Assembly (NCBI GenBank): GCA_907165135.1
Contig: OU015567.1
Location: 6,391,001-6,455,000, forward strand
Reading direction: 5' to 3'
Length of the DNA: 64,000 bases
From: Oikopleura dioica
Lineage: Eukaryota; Chordata; Appendicularia; Copelata; Oikopleuridae
Shown: positions 32,281 through 43,870 of the stretch, piece after piece
How positions within the stretch are numbered: the first letter of the stretch is position 1
How the letters are laid out: every line of letters begins with the position of its first letter
Notes under the pieces: generated by a model
What the model was told of the DNA's origin: nothing
The model's input: the letters and a program-made list of their open reading frames with translations, nothing else
Databases searched by the model: none
Program-made: the position numbers and the translations under genes

Positions 32281-34453
32281 ATGACTGTAACTCGGGTGTT
32301 GGTTCTCATCGACGATACGATTTCCATGGCTGGAATTCATCCTGAGACCAATCGGTAGTTGAATCTTTTTCAGACCTTGCAATATTCTCTAGCCAGCGGA
32401 ACTGGAATAAAATTAGACTCAATCATACCAATATGTGTCAATTCTTCTTTCCTAATTTGTCCAATTTAGTTCCTTTTTGGACATGGCGAAAAGCATCGCT
32501 TCGGACTTTTTGGACGCACTGGCCGAGTCAAGATTTGACGTCCACATTATCGCCCAGACGATTTTTCTCGACAGTGACATTGATCCTCCTCGAAGTGCAT
32601 TCAACCGTGACTGGATTCAGATGAAGAAGAACATAGAGAATATTACTATGAGCACTGAAAGAAGCTGTAATTTAGATGCCATTATCAAGGTGTGCTATTT
32701 CTCTGACCACTTAATAAATTCGATTAATTCAATCTCGATCAGGCCTCGCGACTTCTGGCTGGGAACGATGACGAACAGCCCGGTCATCTTGTTTGTTTAA
32801 CTGATGGCAATGTGTTCTATCCTAGGCTAGGGTTAGATCTATACAGTATTGTTATACGAGTAGTCCTTACTTTCATGCAGGAGACATAGAGGAGAATATC
32901 TAAAACTGTCTAAACCTTTTCGAAGAAAAGAATTTCCGAAAATGTTGAATAAGTTTACATGCATGCCGGCTACGTTGCATATCAGAAGCCTGGGCCCAAA
33001 GCCGAAAATAGACCCCGTCACGTCGCTCGTGAAGGTCGTCGATAAAACTATCGCTAATGGGAAGCGGGCGTCAATTAAACGCGTCGCAGCTAACGAAGTT
33101 GACACCGCTGCGAGGAGATTATTCGTCGATGAGTTTGCGCCGATGACGACGAAACTTGTTCTCGGCAAACTTTCGTCAGGTAAAAATTGAAGATAGAAAA
33201 GAGTGTCAGTAACCAGACTGTGTCAAGAAATGGTGTTGCATCCTCGACCTCCAGGAGTGCTCGATCAAACGAACATCATGTCGATTCTGGGTTTCATCCC
33301 AATCAAGCATCTAAGCGGCCCTCCCATCGACTCAAACCACCAAATCATTCCTGAAGCAATCAATCAGGAAGAACCCCACCTTGTCATTCTTCTGATTCAT
33401 TCACTTCTACAACTGCCAAAGGCGGATAGGAAAGTCGCCCTGGTCAAAATTGGCGACCGCTACGGACTTTTACATGCTCAAGAAAAGGATGAAAGTCACA
33501 AGTGGCTGACGTTTTCGTTGTTCTTTCCTGGAGACACGCCGCTTCCGTGGATGGGTAGCTTTGATTTAAGTTCGTATGCTTTTTTCTTTGAAAAGCTAGT
33601 TATAAAAGTTGTCTCGTCAGAATTTTTGTTGTAAGCTGAGTGACTAATTAGTATTAATGAGGCCCTTCATGGTCGATAGCGTAGGTCTGACCCGTGCCTG
33701 ATTAAGAAGCCGATAAAAATTGTGAAGTCGATACTCTCTAGGGACCCGAGACTTTTTTGCCTTGTATGGCGGTTTTTTTTCTCGATGTTACTATGATGTT
33801 ATGTTACATAATAAATTTGAAATAAGTGGTGTACGGGGACAATGCTGCCAAGCAAGATTATCCGCTGGTGGATGACTTTGCGAAGAGAAGGTCATATGCA
33901 ACGCCGACGATTGTATGGTCAAAAGATAACTGGATCATTGCGGATTTGCAAAAGGCCGCCAGAGTAGCGAAGAAACTCCCAGATAAGCAAGGAAAGTTTC
34001 AAACAACAAATAAGAAGGGCATGTTTTACGATCAGTTAAAAACTTTCAAAGTTGCATTTTACAAAGAAGTAAATCGAATTTCACGAGCTTGTTGTGTTTA
34101 CTCAAATGATGCGGTGCTCGAAGGATTGATGAGGGATTCGAAATAGTACTAAGAAGCTTCGTGAATTTTTAATTTAGGCCATCAACTAATGAATCGCTCG
34201 CTTACAAGGCAGTCTGATCCCTATTGCAGATTTACATGCTCACCACCGAAGCTGCTAATTACAAGGACTCAAAACCAAAAGCCACGGAGGAGATCACTCA
34301 TTGCATTCGCCAACTCAAGGTTGAAAATGTTCTCCGAAAGAGAATTCTGGTAAATAGTATCTTCAGATAATCCTGGCTGCAATCAACGACGAGGACGATC
34401 GGAAAATGCATGAGCTTGAAAATTACACTATCACGCCGATGAGCAGTGGCTAA
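32281..34453 (+). CDS. INTS14: Integrator complex subunit 14 (VWA domain)
   Basis: Starts at ATG 32281 (MTVTRVLVLIDDTISMAGIH), where DDTIS stands in place of the VWA MIDAS DxSxS. Later exons encode GHLVCLTDGNVFY, then GFIPIKHLSGPP, HLVILLIHSLLQLPKADRKV, FFPGDTPLPWMGSFDL and SYATPTIVWSKDNWIIADLQ, then KAARVAKKLPDKQGKF. The protein ends HELENYTITPMSSG. The order VWA, beta-barrel with a PLPWxG motif, then a helical tail with NITPL-like end matches INTS14. With INTS10 and INTS13 it forms a nucleic-acid-binding module of Integrator, which processes snRNAs and terminates paused Pol II. The intron near 33620-33825 is longer than its neighbours. Confidence 0.82.
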
Positions 34454-34544
34454 AACTACATTTTTTTCTTTTCATTGCCAGTTTTTTTGTGCTCCACTGC
34501 CACTTGCCCTTCCATTTTCGCTCATTTCATCAACTTCAGAGCTC

Positions 34545-35633
34545 ATGGGAGTCGGACCTTCTCGATTATCTGAAAGCATTGCTCTCTATTTGGGCTCAAT
34601 ACGGGATGCGACTGATAAGAAAAAGCTAAGCGGCGCTGAAATCACTCATCTAGTCAGCATCCTCTCAAACAAACAGATCTCTCAAATGAGAAAATCGACG
34701 AGTGATAAATTTACAGAGCCACTGTTTGAAGACAGAAGTCAGCGAAAACGATTGCTGATTGCAGAAGACGATCATAAAAACTCAAACCTATCGAAGCACT
34801 TTGAGGAAACATCGGAATTCATCCACAGAGGCCTTTGGATTGACCATGGGAATTTACTAATTCATTGCATGATGGGAAAATCTCGCTCAGCAACAATTTC
34901 AACCGCGTATTTATGCACTATTACTGGGCTACCCTGGCTTACAGTATTGAACTCTTTACGCTTTTGCCGCGAGGTAGTCGATCCAAACGAGGGGTTCAAA
35001 GAACAACTCCGGCTATACGAAGAAAATGGATTATTCGAGGTATCTTTGTAACGAATAGAAGTGAATATTTGCCAAGATACAGTGAAAACCCAAAATTTGC
35101 CCACCCGAAATTTGGCCGATTTTTGTATAAATCTGCCTTTTTTGGAATCTGAAATCAAACCAAAATTTGGCCGCTTTTTCAAAAATAAGAAAAAAATTTC
35201 ATCAGAATTGGGCCAAAATGATTCTATTTCTGTTTTTTGAGCTTTTTTAAAGTATTTTAATCATTTAAAATGACTAAATTCTCCTAAGAGTGTCTTCAAA
35301 GAAGCATAAATTTGAATAAAATTCATCAAAAATATAAAAATCATGCCGATTTTCGAAAATTTCGAAACTTTGCTTTGTGAAGGGGCAACTTGGCTACCCG
35401 GCAAAAAACCCAAAATTTGGCCGCATTTTTCGGGAATTTACATCTGAAAACCGGCCAATTTTTGGGTTTTTACTGTATAATATTTGATAATTCAATATTC
35501 TAAAGAATTTGCATAGCGCGATTCTCACAAGCTCGGGCAAATTCACACCATTGATCAAGAAATCCTCGATAAATTGAAGAAAGAGATCGTTAATAATGCT
35601 GAAAATTATCTACAGGAAAGTGGTTCTTACTAA
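34545..35633 (+). CDS. atypical dual-specificity phosphatase
   Basis: ATG 34545 lies 6 nt after AACTTCAG and 91 bp behind the INTS14 stop, so it is probably trans-spliced from a polycistron. The main exon encodes MGVGPSRLSESIALYLGSIR and the active site LIHCMMGKSRSATISTAYL (HCx5RS). NPNEGFKEQL-type residues follow (VVDPNEGFKEQLRLYEENG). A long intron (about 35042-35516) then leads to an exon encoding RDSHKLGQIHTIDQEILDKL and ending YLQESGSY. It most resembles the DUSP15/22 group of small phosphatases that act on MAPK-pathway and other phosphoproteins. The conserved general acid and exact subgroup are uncertain. If the intron is retained, the protein stops after SL at 35051. Confidence 0.82.
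35080..35475. mobile_element. MITE with TA target duplication in the phosphatase intron
   Basis: The ends CAGTGAAAACCCAAAATTTG (35080) and CAATTTTTGGGTTTTTACTG (to 35475) are inverted copies flanked by TA on both sides. Internal copies of CCAAAATTTGGCCG occur at about 35160 and 35410. There is no coding frame in its 396 bp. It explains why this intron is about ten times longer than usual. Confidence 0.82.
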
Positions 35634-36064
35634 TCATAGTTGTAGTGAATTTCTATTGAAAGTATTTTCTAATTTTGTATTCTTTAAATAAGCAGATTTT
35701 TCTTTGTCTGTTATTGACAGCCCTAACTTTACCCTAACCTAGTTGCCCTAGTATTAACTTTTTACCGAATCAATTACAGTAAATACCTCTTTGGCAGAAA
35801 ACGCGCCGGCAAAACGCACGGAACAAGGAAATTGAAACGGTTCTGTACACAAAGTAATTGGTAGTTTTTTTCTCGAAAGGTCGGATCACGCGTGGAGCTC
35901 TAAAGTTGCGCAATCATCTGGAGCCCGAAATCGATTTATTTTTGTATACTAAATATCGGTTGAAAACACAGTCTGTCTGCAAATTGCACTTGCCAAACAA
36001 CTGCCACTATTTTTTGATACTAAAGAGAATCTGCTAAATCAACTAAATTCTTTTGCGGAATAGA
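35634..36064. other. spacer between the phosphatase and FA2H
   Basis: About 430 bp of AT-rich sequence. It should include the phosphatase 3' end and the FA2H promoter. No gene or clear repeat is seen; a possible acceptor (TTGCGGAATAG) lies right before the FA2H ATG. Confidence 0.4.
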
Positions 36065-37355
36065 ATGAAAGATGGCAACGAAAATGAGGTGGAAAAGAAG
36101 GATAAAATTCTCGTAACGCATGGAACCGGCGTTTACGATGTTACCACATTTGCGGACATTCATCCGGGAGGAAGCAAATATCTCAAAGCCTTCAATAAAA
36201 AGGTAGTTTTTTTCATCAATTTAATTGATGACAACAGTGTCTGTTAGACAGGAATCTATTAACACCCCTTTTAGGACATCACAAAGGCAATGGAAGGTCC
36301 CTCTCACAGCCACGGGCCTTGGGCGATGAGATGGCTTTCCGAATTCCGCGTTGGTTTTGCAGAAGACTATCCTGACTTTGAAACTCCGAAGCTTAATCTG
36401 CCCGACAATGATGGCTTTGTGGACTGGACAAAGCCCGTTTTATGGCAAGTCGGCGACCTCAAAGAAAGATATACCGTAATTTCTCACATAAGATTGCAGT
36501 AATTCTTACTTTCTTTTGTAGCAATGGATACTGACTCCTACAGATCGCCCATTGAGGCTGTTCGAGAGTGATTTCTTCGAGTACTTTAGCAACAATACTT
36601 GGTACATCGTGCCGATCTTCTGGCTCCCCATCGTCTTATTCTTTGCCTCTCGATGCATCACTGGTGGTTTTAGCCCTCTGGAAACGTTAACTTTATTCCT
36701 CTTCGGGATCGGAGTTTGGACTCTGACAGAATATGTTCTTCATAGATTTGTGTTTCACCTGGAACCGTATAAATCTTCCGGCTTATTGTCGATCCTAACT
36801 GACAATAAGTTTTGGATCACTTTTCATTTTATCATGCACGGTCAGCACCACAAGGTATGGAAGAGGAAGAATCCTTATATAACTGTTTTTGTATAGGTAC
36901 CGTTCGACAAAGGTCGACTTGTGTTTCCCATCGTTCCAGCTGCCATCATCGTTTATTTCTTTCGAATTCTGATTCACTCCCTTTCTGGCCCTGTTTCCGG
37001 TGAAGGTCTTGTTGCTGGTGGTATCTTTGGGTAAGTTTCTTTTGGCGGACCTTTTCTGAATAATTTGCCGTATAATTTCATTATTACTTCAACTGACAGA
37101 TCTTTACTGATTCTTTATTGTAGTTACGTCCTCTACGACATCATGCACTACTTCACGCATCATGGAGATTTCGCCAAAGGAAGTTATTTCGATAAAGTAC
37201 GACGAGCTCACGTGGGTCACCACTTTATTGATCCAAATAAAAGTAAGTACTCCCCATTATTACTCAATATCTAGCCATTTTCAGCTTTTGGAATCTCGTC
37301 ACAATTCTGGGACGGTCCATTTGGAACAAAAAGAAAAACTGCTAAAGCAGATTAG
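36065..37355 (+). CDS. FA2H: fatty acid 2-hydroxylase
   Basis: Starts at ATG 36065 (MKDGNENEVEKKDKIL). An N-terminal cytochrome b5 domain has HPGGSKYL; the second haem His falls in SHSHGPWA. The hydroxylase domain has several membrane spans (IVPIFWLPIVLFFASRCI, LTLFLFGIGVWTL) and the di-iron histidine clusters HRFVFH, HGQHHK, HYFTHHGD and HVGHHF. The last exon reads FGISSQFWDGPFGTKRKT and ends at TAG 37353-37355. FA2H makes 2-hydroxy fatty acids for sphingolipids in the ER. There is an ATG four codons upstream, but an in-frame stop separates it from this start. Confidence 0.95.
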
Positions 37356-38314
37356 CTTCAATTTAAAAGAAAATCACGACTCCACCTCAAGAGATTCAGA
37401 AAAAAACGTCTTCAAGAACAGGCTTTTTCAAAAAAACACTAACACACAAAAATATGCATCCGCGAAAGTTTCAAAACTGACATCAATATCTTCAACCCTC
37501 AATATTTATTAGAGTGAAAGTCATCAGTTTTTGATTGTTCATAAAGAATGTTCAGTTAGAATGATTTGATTCTGATACTATCAGACAGAATTAATGATAA
37601 TTTATCTTTTCCACTGGTAATTGCTCTTTCTCCTCCTGAAAGTAGACTATTTCCTTCTTCACAACTCCAGAACTCAGGTTCAAAAAGTCCAAACTCAACT
37701 AACAACTACATCTACTGTCCTTTCTCACCCTTTTCTTCCCTTTTTTTATCTGTAAATTTTGAAAATAGCACCACTAAACACCTTTTCTTCAAGTTTTGTG
37801 CTCAACGAAATAAATACCTTTTCCATATAAATCTTCAGTCTGACTGATAAAGTGTCCTCAATTTGAACTCTTTATTTGCAGACGTCTTTTCATTTTTCTA
37901 TACACCTGGGAGGAAATATGGACAGGAGGTAGTCTACGCAGAAGTTTTAAGCTGTGGCCCTCCTGTGGGCTCCTGTAGACGTATTTTTGTTGATATTATG
38001 TCCGGGTATTCGTCTTTATCTTATCTTTATCTTATACTTGATGCTGTTCTTCCTCGATACTTGAATTGAGATCACGAAGGTTTGTCGATGAGGTCGACGA
38101 TCTACGTGGTCGATAAGTCGAAATATTGTCCATCAAGACGACGATTTTGCCTCATAAATCGACGACTTTGTCATGGAAATGGTCATTTTTGCCGAGAAAA
38201 TCGAAAAACTAAAAAACCCTTCGAAATTCATATTGAAACTTTCATAAATTGAAATTTGAAAGAATATATATTGATCTTTGATAACTTGCGCTTACAAGCC
38301 TAGAATGAACTAAA
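37356..38314. other. long AT-rich spacer between FA2H and GPATCH1
   Basis: Almost 1 kb without a supportable gene. It contains a TCTTTATCTTA-type short tandem near 38010-38040 and a stretch rich in TCGA/CGACGA words at 38085-38170. Neither looks like a known element. Confidence 0.4.
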
Positions 38315-41300
38315 ATGTCTTCCCAACGCGTTGATACCAAGCAATTCAACACATTCGGTCATGCTTTGCCTCTCCTGCTCGACGAGAACACTGGCAAAGA
38401 ACTCGTCAAATCCAGTCGAAAGCGCGAAGATGATATTTTCAAAATCGACGGGAAGCAGAGATTCCACGGCGCCTTCACTGGTGGCTTTTCTGCTGGCCAT
38501 TGGAACACCGTCGGAAGCGCAGAAGGCTGGGCGCCGCAAGAATTCAAATCGTCGAGGAAAGAAAAGGGAGCGCAGAAACGACAGCGTCCGCAGGACTTCA
38601 TGGACGACGATGACTTCGGCGAGTTTGGAATCGCCCATCGAAAGATTCAAGCTCGAGCAGACTTTGGGAAAGCAGATGTGTTCGTCGATAGTGGCGTAAA
38701 AGACTCGGACGCGTTGAAGTTCACTCTTGGCTTGGGTCTCGCAGCAGCAACGAGAATCGTTCAAGGCTCAGAAGCAAACTGGGGCAATAAGCTGCTCAGA
38801 AAACTCGGCTGGAAAGATGGCCAAGGAATCGGCGCGCGGAAAAGGGCAAAGCAATCGGAAATTCATGGAAATCTTGGAAAGAGAATCGGGCCCACGATGC
38901 CTTCTCGAGAAGCGCTCGTCGCCAACCAGCCTATTTCTTTTGCACCGAAGGATTGCTGCCCGATTACATTTCAAGCTAAAGCGAATAATAAAGGTCTTGG
39001 TTTCAAGGGCGTCACGGCTTTTGGATCCGAAATGGCGACGAACTCAAAGGTTCGTAATTTTGTCAAAAAAGTCGGCGATTTTGTCGAAATCATCAGCAAT
39101 TTGTCACAAAAATCGCTGTTTATTCTTTTCTAAATGGTATCTTAGGCGCTTTCGGTGACTGTTGAAGGTCGAAAAATGAATATTGCTGGACAAGCGTTTG
39201 GCGTTGGCGCACTTGAAGAAGAAGATGCTGACATTTACGCGCAAGACTCGATGATGAACTACAACTTTGACATCAAAACGGAAAGGGAAATCCAGCAGGA
39301 TAAACGACGAGCGAAAATAGAAGAGGACAACAAATTCCGCGCTCGTTATGCCCTCAAAGCACCCAAGATCGAGGGCGGCTACAACGATGTTCTCGAAGGC
39401 TTCGTTCGAGGAAGACCGGTCAAGAAGAACAAGAAGTTCAAAATGCCTGATATTCCAAGAGGCTACACGGGAACCCACGAATTCGACCACGATTGCAAAT
39501 CGGCGATGATAATTCAAGCCTGTCAGGATATTGCTCGTTCCGTGGACGAAATGGCTTCGAAATACAAGGTCGCCATTCCTTCGTACGTCAAAGGAGGGAA
39601 AAGCACACAGCTGTCGGTGGAACAGCGCGCGCACATGCTACACGAACCCGCGCCGAATATTAAAAAAGAAGAGCCAAAGGAAGGGGTTTCTTTTGAATTG
39701 TTCGTTTCTGTAGGGAGCAATTTCCATCGCTTATATAAAGTTTCCAGTGAAAAACCCGCCTAGGCCGAGATAAATTTCCAGTGCAAATGGAAAGATCACG
39801 AAAAGCAAGAACGCTACGATAGATATTGTATCAACGTAAAAGATGGAAAACTCAATCCTTACGACGGCCTTGCGCGAGGTTTTGAAATAATCGATCAATC
39901 AAATTTCAAATTTAAATTTAGATGATTATACAAAATGGGAAATTGACAAAGAAAAGGCGGAATTCGAGCGAGCAGCTACTCAAAAATCTGCAATTACGGA
40001 AATCATGAAGAATCGATTCAAAAGGGCACAGTATCAAGACAAGGACGAGAACGTCTCGCTTGCTAAATCGAAGAGGGAGAAGATGTATCAGGTAAGATGC
40101 CCTCACATTCATCGTTGGAAAATGTCTGAAATTTTGCCCAGGAAAAAATTGATGCCGTGAAGATGAATTTCTTCGGCGCGATGACGCATGAGTGCTACGA
40201 CTGGTATCCATCGAAGATTGTTTGTCGAAGATTCAACGTTCCTGAACCCTATCCCGGCTCGACCCAGCTTGGCTGTCCTTGGCTTGAAGCAGAGAACAAG
40301 TAAGAACATCTCTCTTCTTTCCAATCGAACCCTTTTTGTAGAAAAAGTCAAGCTGCCGAAGAAACAGTTCAAGATATCTTCGGCGCGAGCGACTATCAAA
40401 TGGGTCTTTTCAAATCAGAAGAAGGGAAAACTGCAAGCTCTTCTGATGCTCCTAAAGATCAAACTACAACTCAAACTTCAAGTTCTGAGCCTCCAGTACA
40501 AATGAGCGGAGGACTCGCTTCCGCTGCTGATTTATTGAAAATGGAGGAGCAGCAATTCTCTGCTGCTCCAGCTCAAGCGCCTGTGAGAAAAAGTCTGATG
40601 GAGTTGAAACGCGAGCTCGTTCAAAAACAAGTGCAACGGGAGGTCAAGAAAAAGTTCGAAATCAACCCTAGGCCTGTCCCTGGCTCTGCAGAGAGTAAGC
40701 TTCCAGCAACAGTTAAAACGATCGTCAGAGAAGTCGATTTGAACCAACAAACAAAGGTACTGTTCTTCCCTATTGCTTCAGCTTGAAATCTCCATTTTTT
40801 CTAGCCAATGTCAAAACAGCCCTCGCGATTTTCCAAATTCGCTGAGCCGGAAAAAGCGGATTCGGCAACCATCAGCGCGAAAAAATTACGTATCAAGCAG
40901 AGACAAGAGAAGGTGTCGGAAAAGCTTACGACGGTTGCCGTTACGGATAAGCCGCCCGTCGACGTCTTCAAGTCAATATTCTCCGATTCAGTGAATGGCT
41001 TCCAAATTTATACGGGATAAATTATCCCTAACGTCACCTAGTATAAATTATCGTGACTTATGCTTACTGAATAATAAATAAATTGAGCCACGTGAAGATT
41101 CAAGTGACTCAGAATCGGAAAATGACAGCTCCGACGATGATGAAAGCTCGAGTGCTCTAACTATCAAAACTAAACAGGCCCCAGCTAGTTCCACAGATGC
41201 AGAATCAGCATCTGCGCCTCCTGAGCCTGAAAAGCCATCTGGGCCGGCGCCACTTCAGTGGTCGCGCCCGGGATCAACGTCTCTTCTAAAAAATCTTCCC

Positions 41301-41747
41301 AAAGCAGAAGTCAAGGAGGAAAAGAAAGATTCTGATGATGATCTTGACGCAATGCCTAAATTTGTCTTTACGTCCAAAAAGGATCGCCAAACAACCAAAA
41401 ACAACGAGAAAAACAAGAATTCTGTCGCGACCAACTTGAAAATGGAAGTTGACGATGATGGTTCTCATGGACCAGCTTTGCCTAGCGGATTTAAAATAGA
41501 AAATTCCACCGAGTTCCCCAATTTGGAAGATGAAGTGATTTCGTCTGATTCTGATGAAAATTGCTGGCAAGTTTCGGTGAGTTAGAATCCATCATTCTAG
41601 ACTCTAGAATCTAGAATCTAGAGTCGTCTTGTTGACTTGGAATTTTAGACTGATAAAAAATCAAAGAAGAAAAAGTCCAAAAAGGAGAAGAAGAAAAAGG
41701 AGAAAAAGGAAAAGAAGGAGAAAAAATCGAAAAAGTCAAAGCGCTAG
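38315..41747 (+). CDS. GPATCH1: G-patch domain protein GPATCH1
   Basis: Starts at ATG 38315. The N-terminal DUF1604-type region reads RFHGAFTGGFSAGHWNTVGS, then EGWAPQEFKSSR and PQDFMDDDDFGEFGIAHRKI. The G-patch is LLRKLGWKDGQGIGARKRAK. Later exons encode GQAFGVGALEEEDADIYAQD, YDWYPSKIVCRRFNVPEPYP and a long Ser/Lys/Asp-rich tail ending in Lys-Lys-Glu-Lys repeats (KKSKR*). The block order matches GPATCH1, a late-spliceosome protein that works with the DEAH helicase DHX35. A short intron at about 41580-41650 is rich in CTAGA words. NIPSNAP starts 104 bp after the stop. Confidence 0.92.
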
Positions 41748-41851
41748 AATCAGTTGACCTCCATCTTGCATCATTTAGTATTTAATATTTCTGGCCCTGA
41801 GATACAGATAAACAACGGTTGATTCTACTGTTTTAATTCTTGGTTTTTAGA

Positions 41852-43629
41852 ATGAACGGACTTACGAGAGGTCTGCGAAGGTCACTGGTGACCGGCGTTA
41901 GAAGCCAGTTCTTCTCGAAAAATGTAAATAAAAATCAATCACACAATTAAAATAACGATTCATTGATTTTTAGAACGCTTTTTCATCAGAAATTGGCAAA
42001 GACAAATCAGAGCTCATTTACAAAATTCAAAGGCGCGGAGCTCTAGAATCGATACGACAAACCATAAAGTCGTGATTCTGACTTTCCAAATAGTTTTTTA
42101 TTTTTTCGATTCATTAGCTCAGATGGTGATCTGGGGTTGAAGTACCAAAGGAGGATTTCTAGCTCCTTCTTTTGTGTTTCAGAAGAGATTTTTATTGTAA
42201 ATAATCAATTAATTTTTCTAAGCCCCGCCTGCCCTGACTCCCTGAAACAAGAGTCAGAGGGGCCCTTTTCTCCGAACAAAATGAGCATTCTAGAGCTCTA
42301 AAAAAAGTCACCGAGTGAAGCCAGAAGACCAGCAAAATTACCACGATCTTCTGGACGAACACATCCTCAATTTGCACAATGACGAGAATCTACCGCAAAC
42401 CCTTGTTGGCTCCTTCCAGGTCACTTTTGGCACTGAAGATGAGGTGATCCACATTTGGAAGTACTCGGGCGGATATGGCGCGCTGCAGAAGAGCGAATTT
42501 AATGTTGAGGCGAATTCTAAATACAGAGGTACTTGTTTTTGGGGTTGAATTTAATTATTTAGATTAAGGGTTGTCTAAGGATAAGAACTAGACTGGTCGA
42601 ACGTCTCTTTTTAATAAATAATTTGTCGGTTTAAATTGGATTAATCCTTCCTTCCGAGAGATTTATTAAGAAGGTCAAAGGGTGGTCTTCCTTTCAGAAA
42701 TTTTTGGGGTCGTCCGCTTTCCTAAGGATCACATTAGGTCTACATTCTCCCCTGCAGCAAAGATGCAGCGACTCGGCCCAACTCACGGTAGCTCATAGGG
42801 CAAACGTAGGGCAAGTCTGAGCGTGTGATGACTGAGCCTAACTGTAAAAATTGTGCACATTGAGCTGCTAATTTCTCGCCAAAAATCCTGCCCTTACTGA
42901 GGTATTTTCTGGATCATAAGTGGCATTTTTCTTCAGGGCGGTAAATTTGGCTGCCCTTTGAAAGAACTTTGATCTATAATCTTAATAGAATCCTGCCCTT
43001 CAAGGTATTCTCTGGATTTTGAGGGGGGTCTGACCTGCTGATGTGCGTCGACCCGAGGCAAGGAGAATCTCAGCAGGAGCTAGGTTTTAGAACAGTATTT
43101 TCTCACTCGAGAGTTACTCTCACTGAAACTTTAATTCAGAATACCGAGAAGAACGACGAAAGTTTTTGCGGTCTCGGCAAAACCAGATCTTGGTCCAGTT
43201 CGGACACATGCCTGATCCAGTGCCAAGAGCAGGGAATTCCACTTACGAAATGCGCAGCTACAAGCTCAAGTCAGGCAGCATCGGCGAGTGGCATTACAAT
43301 TGGGCGAACATTGGCCTCAAATGCCGATCGCCAGAGGAGGTTGTTACTGGCTTCTTTACAAATGCTGGGCCACTGTAAGTCCTATTTTCTTTCATTGATG
43401 ACTGTATTTTTAAGAAACTTGGTCCACCACCTCTGGTGCTACAAAGATCTCAAGGATCGAGAAGAAACTCGTTCAAAAGCTTGGAATCATCCTGCCTGGG
43501 CAACGCATGTTCGAAATACAGTAAGAATCTTTCCTCAGTCGAGCTTTTCAGACCCCTCTTTAGACCCCTCTGATCAAAAGCTTCGAAACGAAGTTGATGA
43601 CTCCTCTTCCCTGGTCACCACTCCAGTAA
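41852..43629 (+). CDS. NIPSNAP: NIPSNAP family mitochondrial protein
   Basis: ATG 41852 follows CTTGGTTTTTAG by one base, a trans-splice-type acceptor, 104 bp behind the GPATCH1 stop. The N-terminus MNGLTRGLRRSLVTGVRSQF is Arg-rich, like a mitochondrial presequence. The first NIPSNAP (dimeric alpha-beta barrel) repeat has VKPEDQQNYHDLLDEHI, then LVGSFQVTFGTEDEVIHIWK and YSGGYGALQKSEFN. The second has RSRQNQILVQFGHMPDPVPR, STYEMRSYKLKSGSIGEWHY and VHHLWCYKDLKDREETR, and it ends PLPWSPLQ. NIPSNAPs are mitochondrial proteins linked to mitophagy signalling. Intron 2 (about 42535-43140) is long and partly repetitive. The join between exons 2 and 3, across the inverted repeat at 42036-42299, is not resolved. 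Confidence 0.9.
42036..42299. repeat. inverted repeat bounding a NIPSNAP intron
   Basis: GAGCTCTAGAAT near 42036 and ATTCTAGAGCTC near 42288 are perfect 12-bp inverted copies close to the two ends of an intron. No target-site duplication is evident. The right copy (GAGCATTCTAGAG) also resembles the arm of the hairpin at 11170-11246. Confidence 0.4.
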
Positions 43630-43870
43630 ACACCCAGTTCCTCCGAAGACCGTCAAATTGAATACGAAATCAAGTGATTCATTGTGAAAAATTTATGCTT
43701 CGAGATTCGAAAATTTACGCTTGTCCCAACAACAAAAATCACCTCTGATCGATTTACCCGATCAACATATTTCGGTGCCATCATTTTACATTACATAATC
43801 ATTTTTATTCGCTCAACATTCTGTCTTTCTGTTTCTTCTGTTTGAAAAACGGTGGTTTTATAAAAAATAA

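Noticed and set aside
36237-36251. TGTCTGTTAGACAG in an FA2H intron, also present in the ARF1 palindrome
   Set aside because: A 14-base near-palindrome shared by chance is plausible. Its complement resembles the end of the tunicate spliced leader as I recall it, but it is too short to argue from.
38085-38170. TCGA/CGACGA-rich stretch upstream of GPATCH1
   Set aside because: Looks like low-complexity sequence; no inverted ends, target duplication or coding frame.
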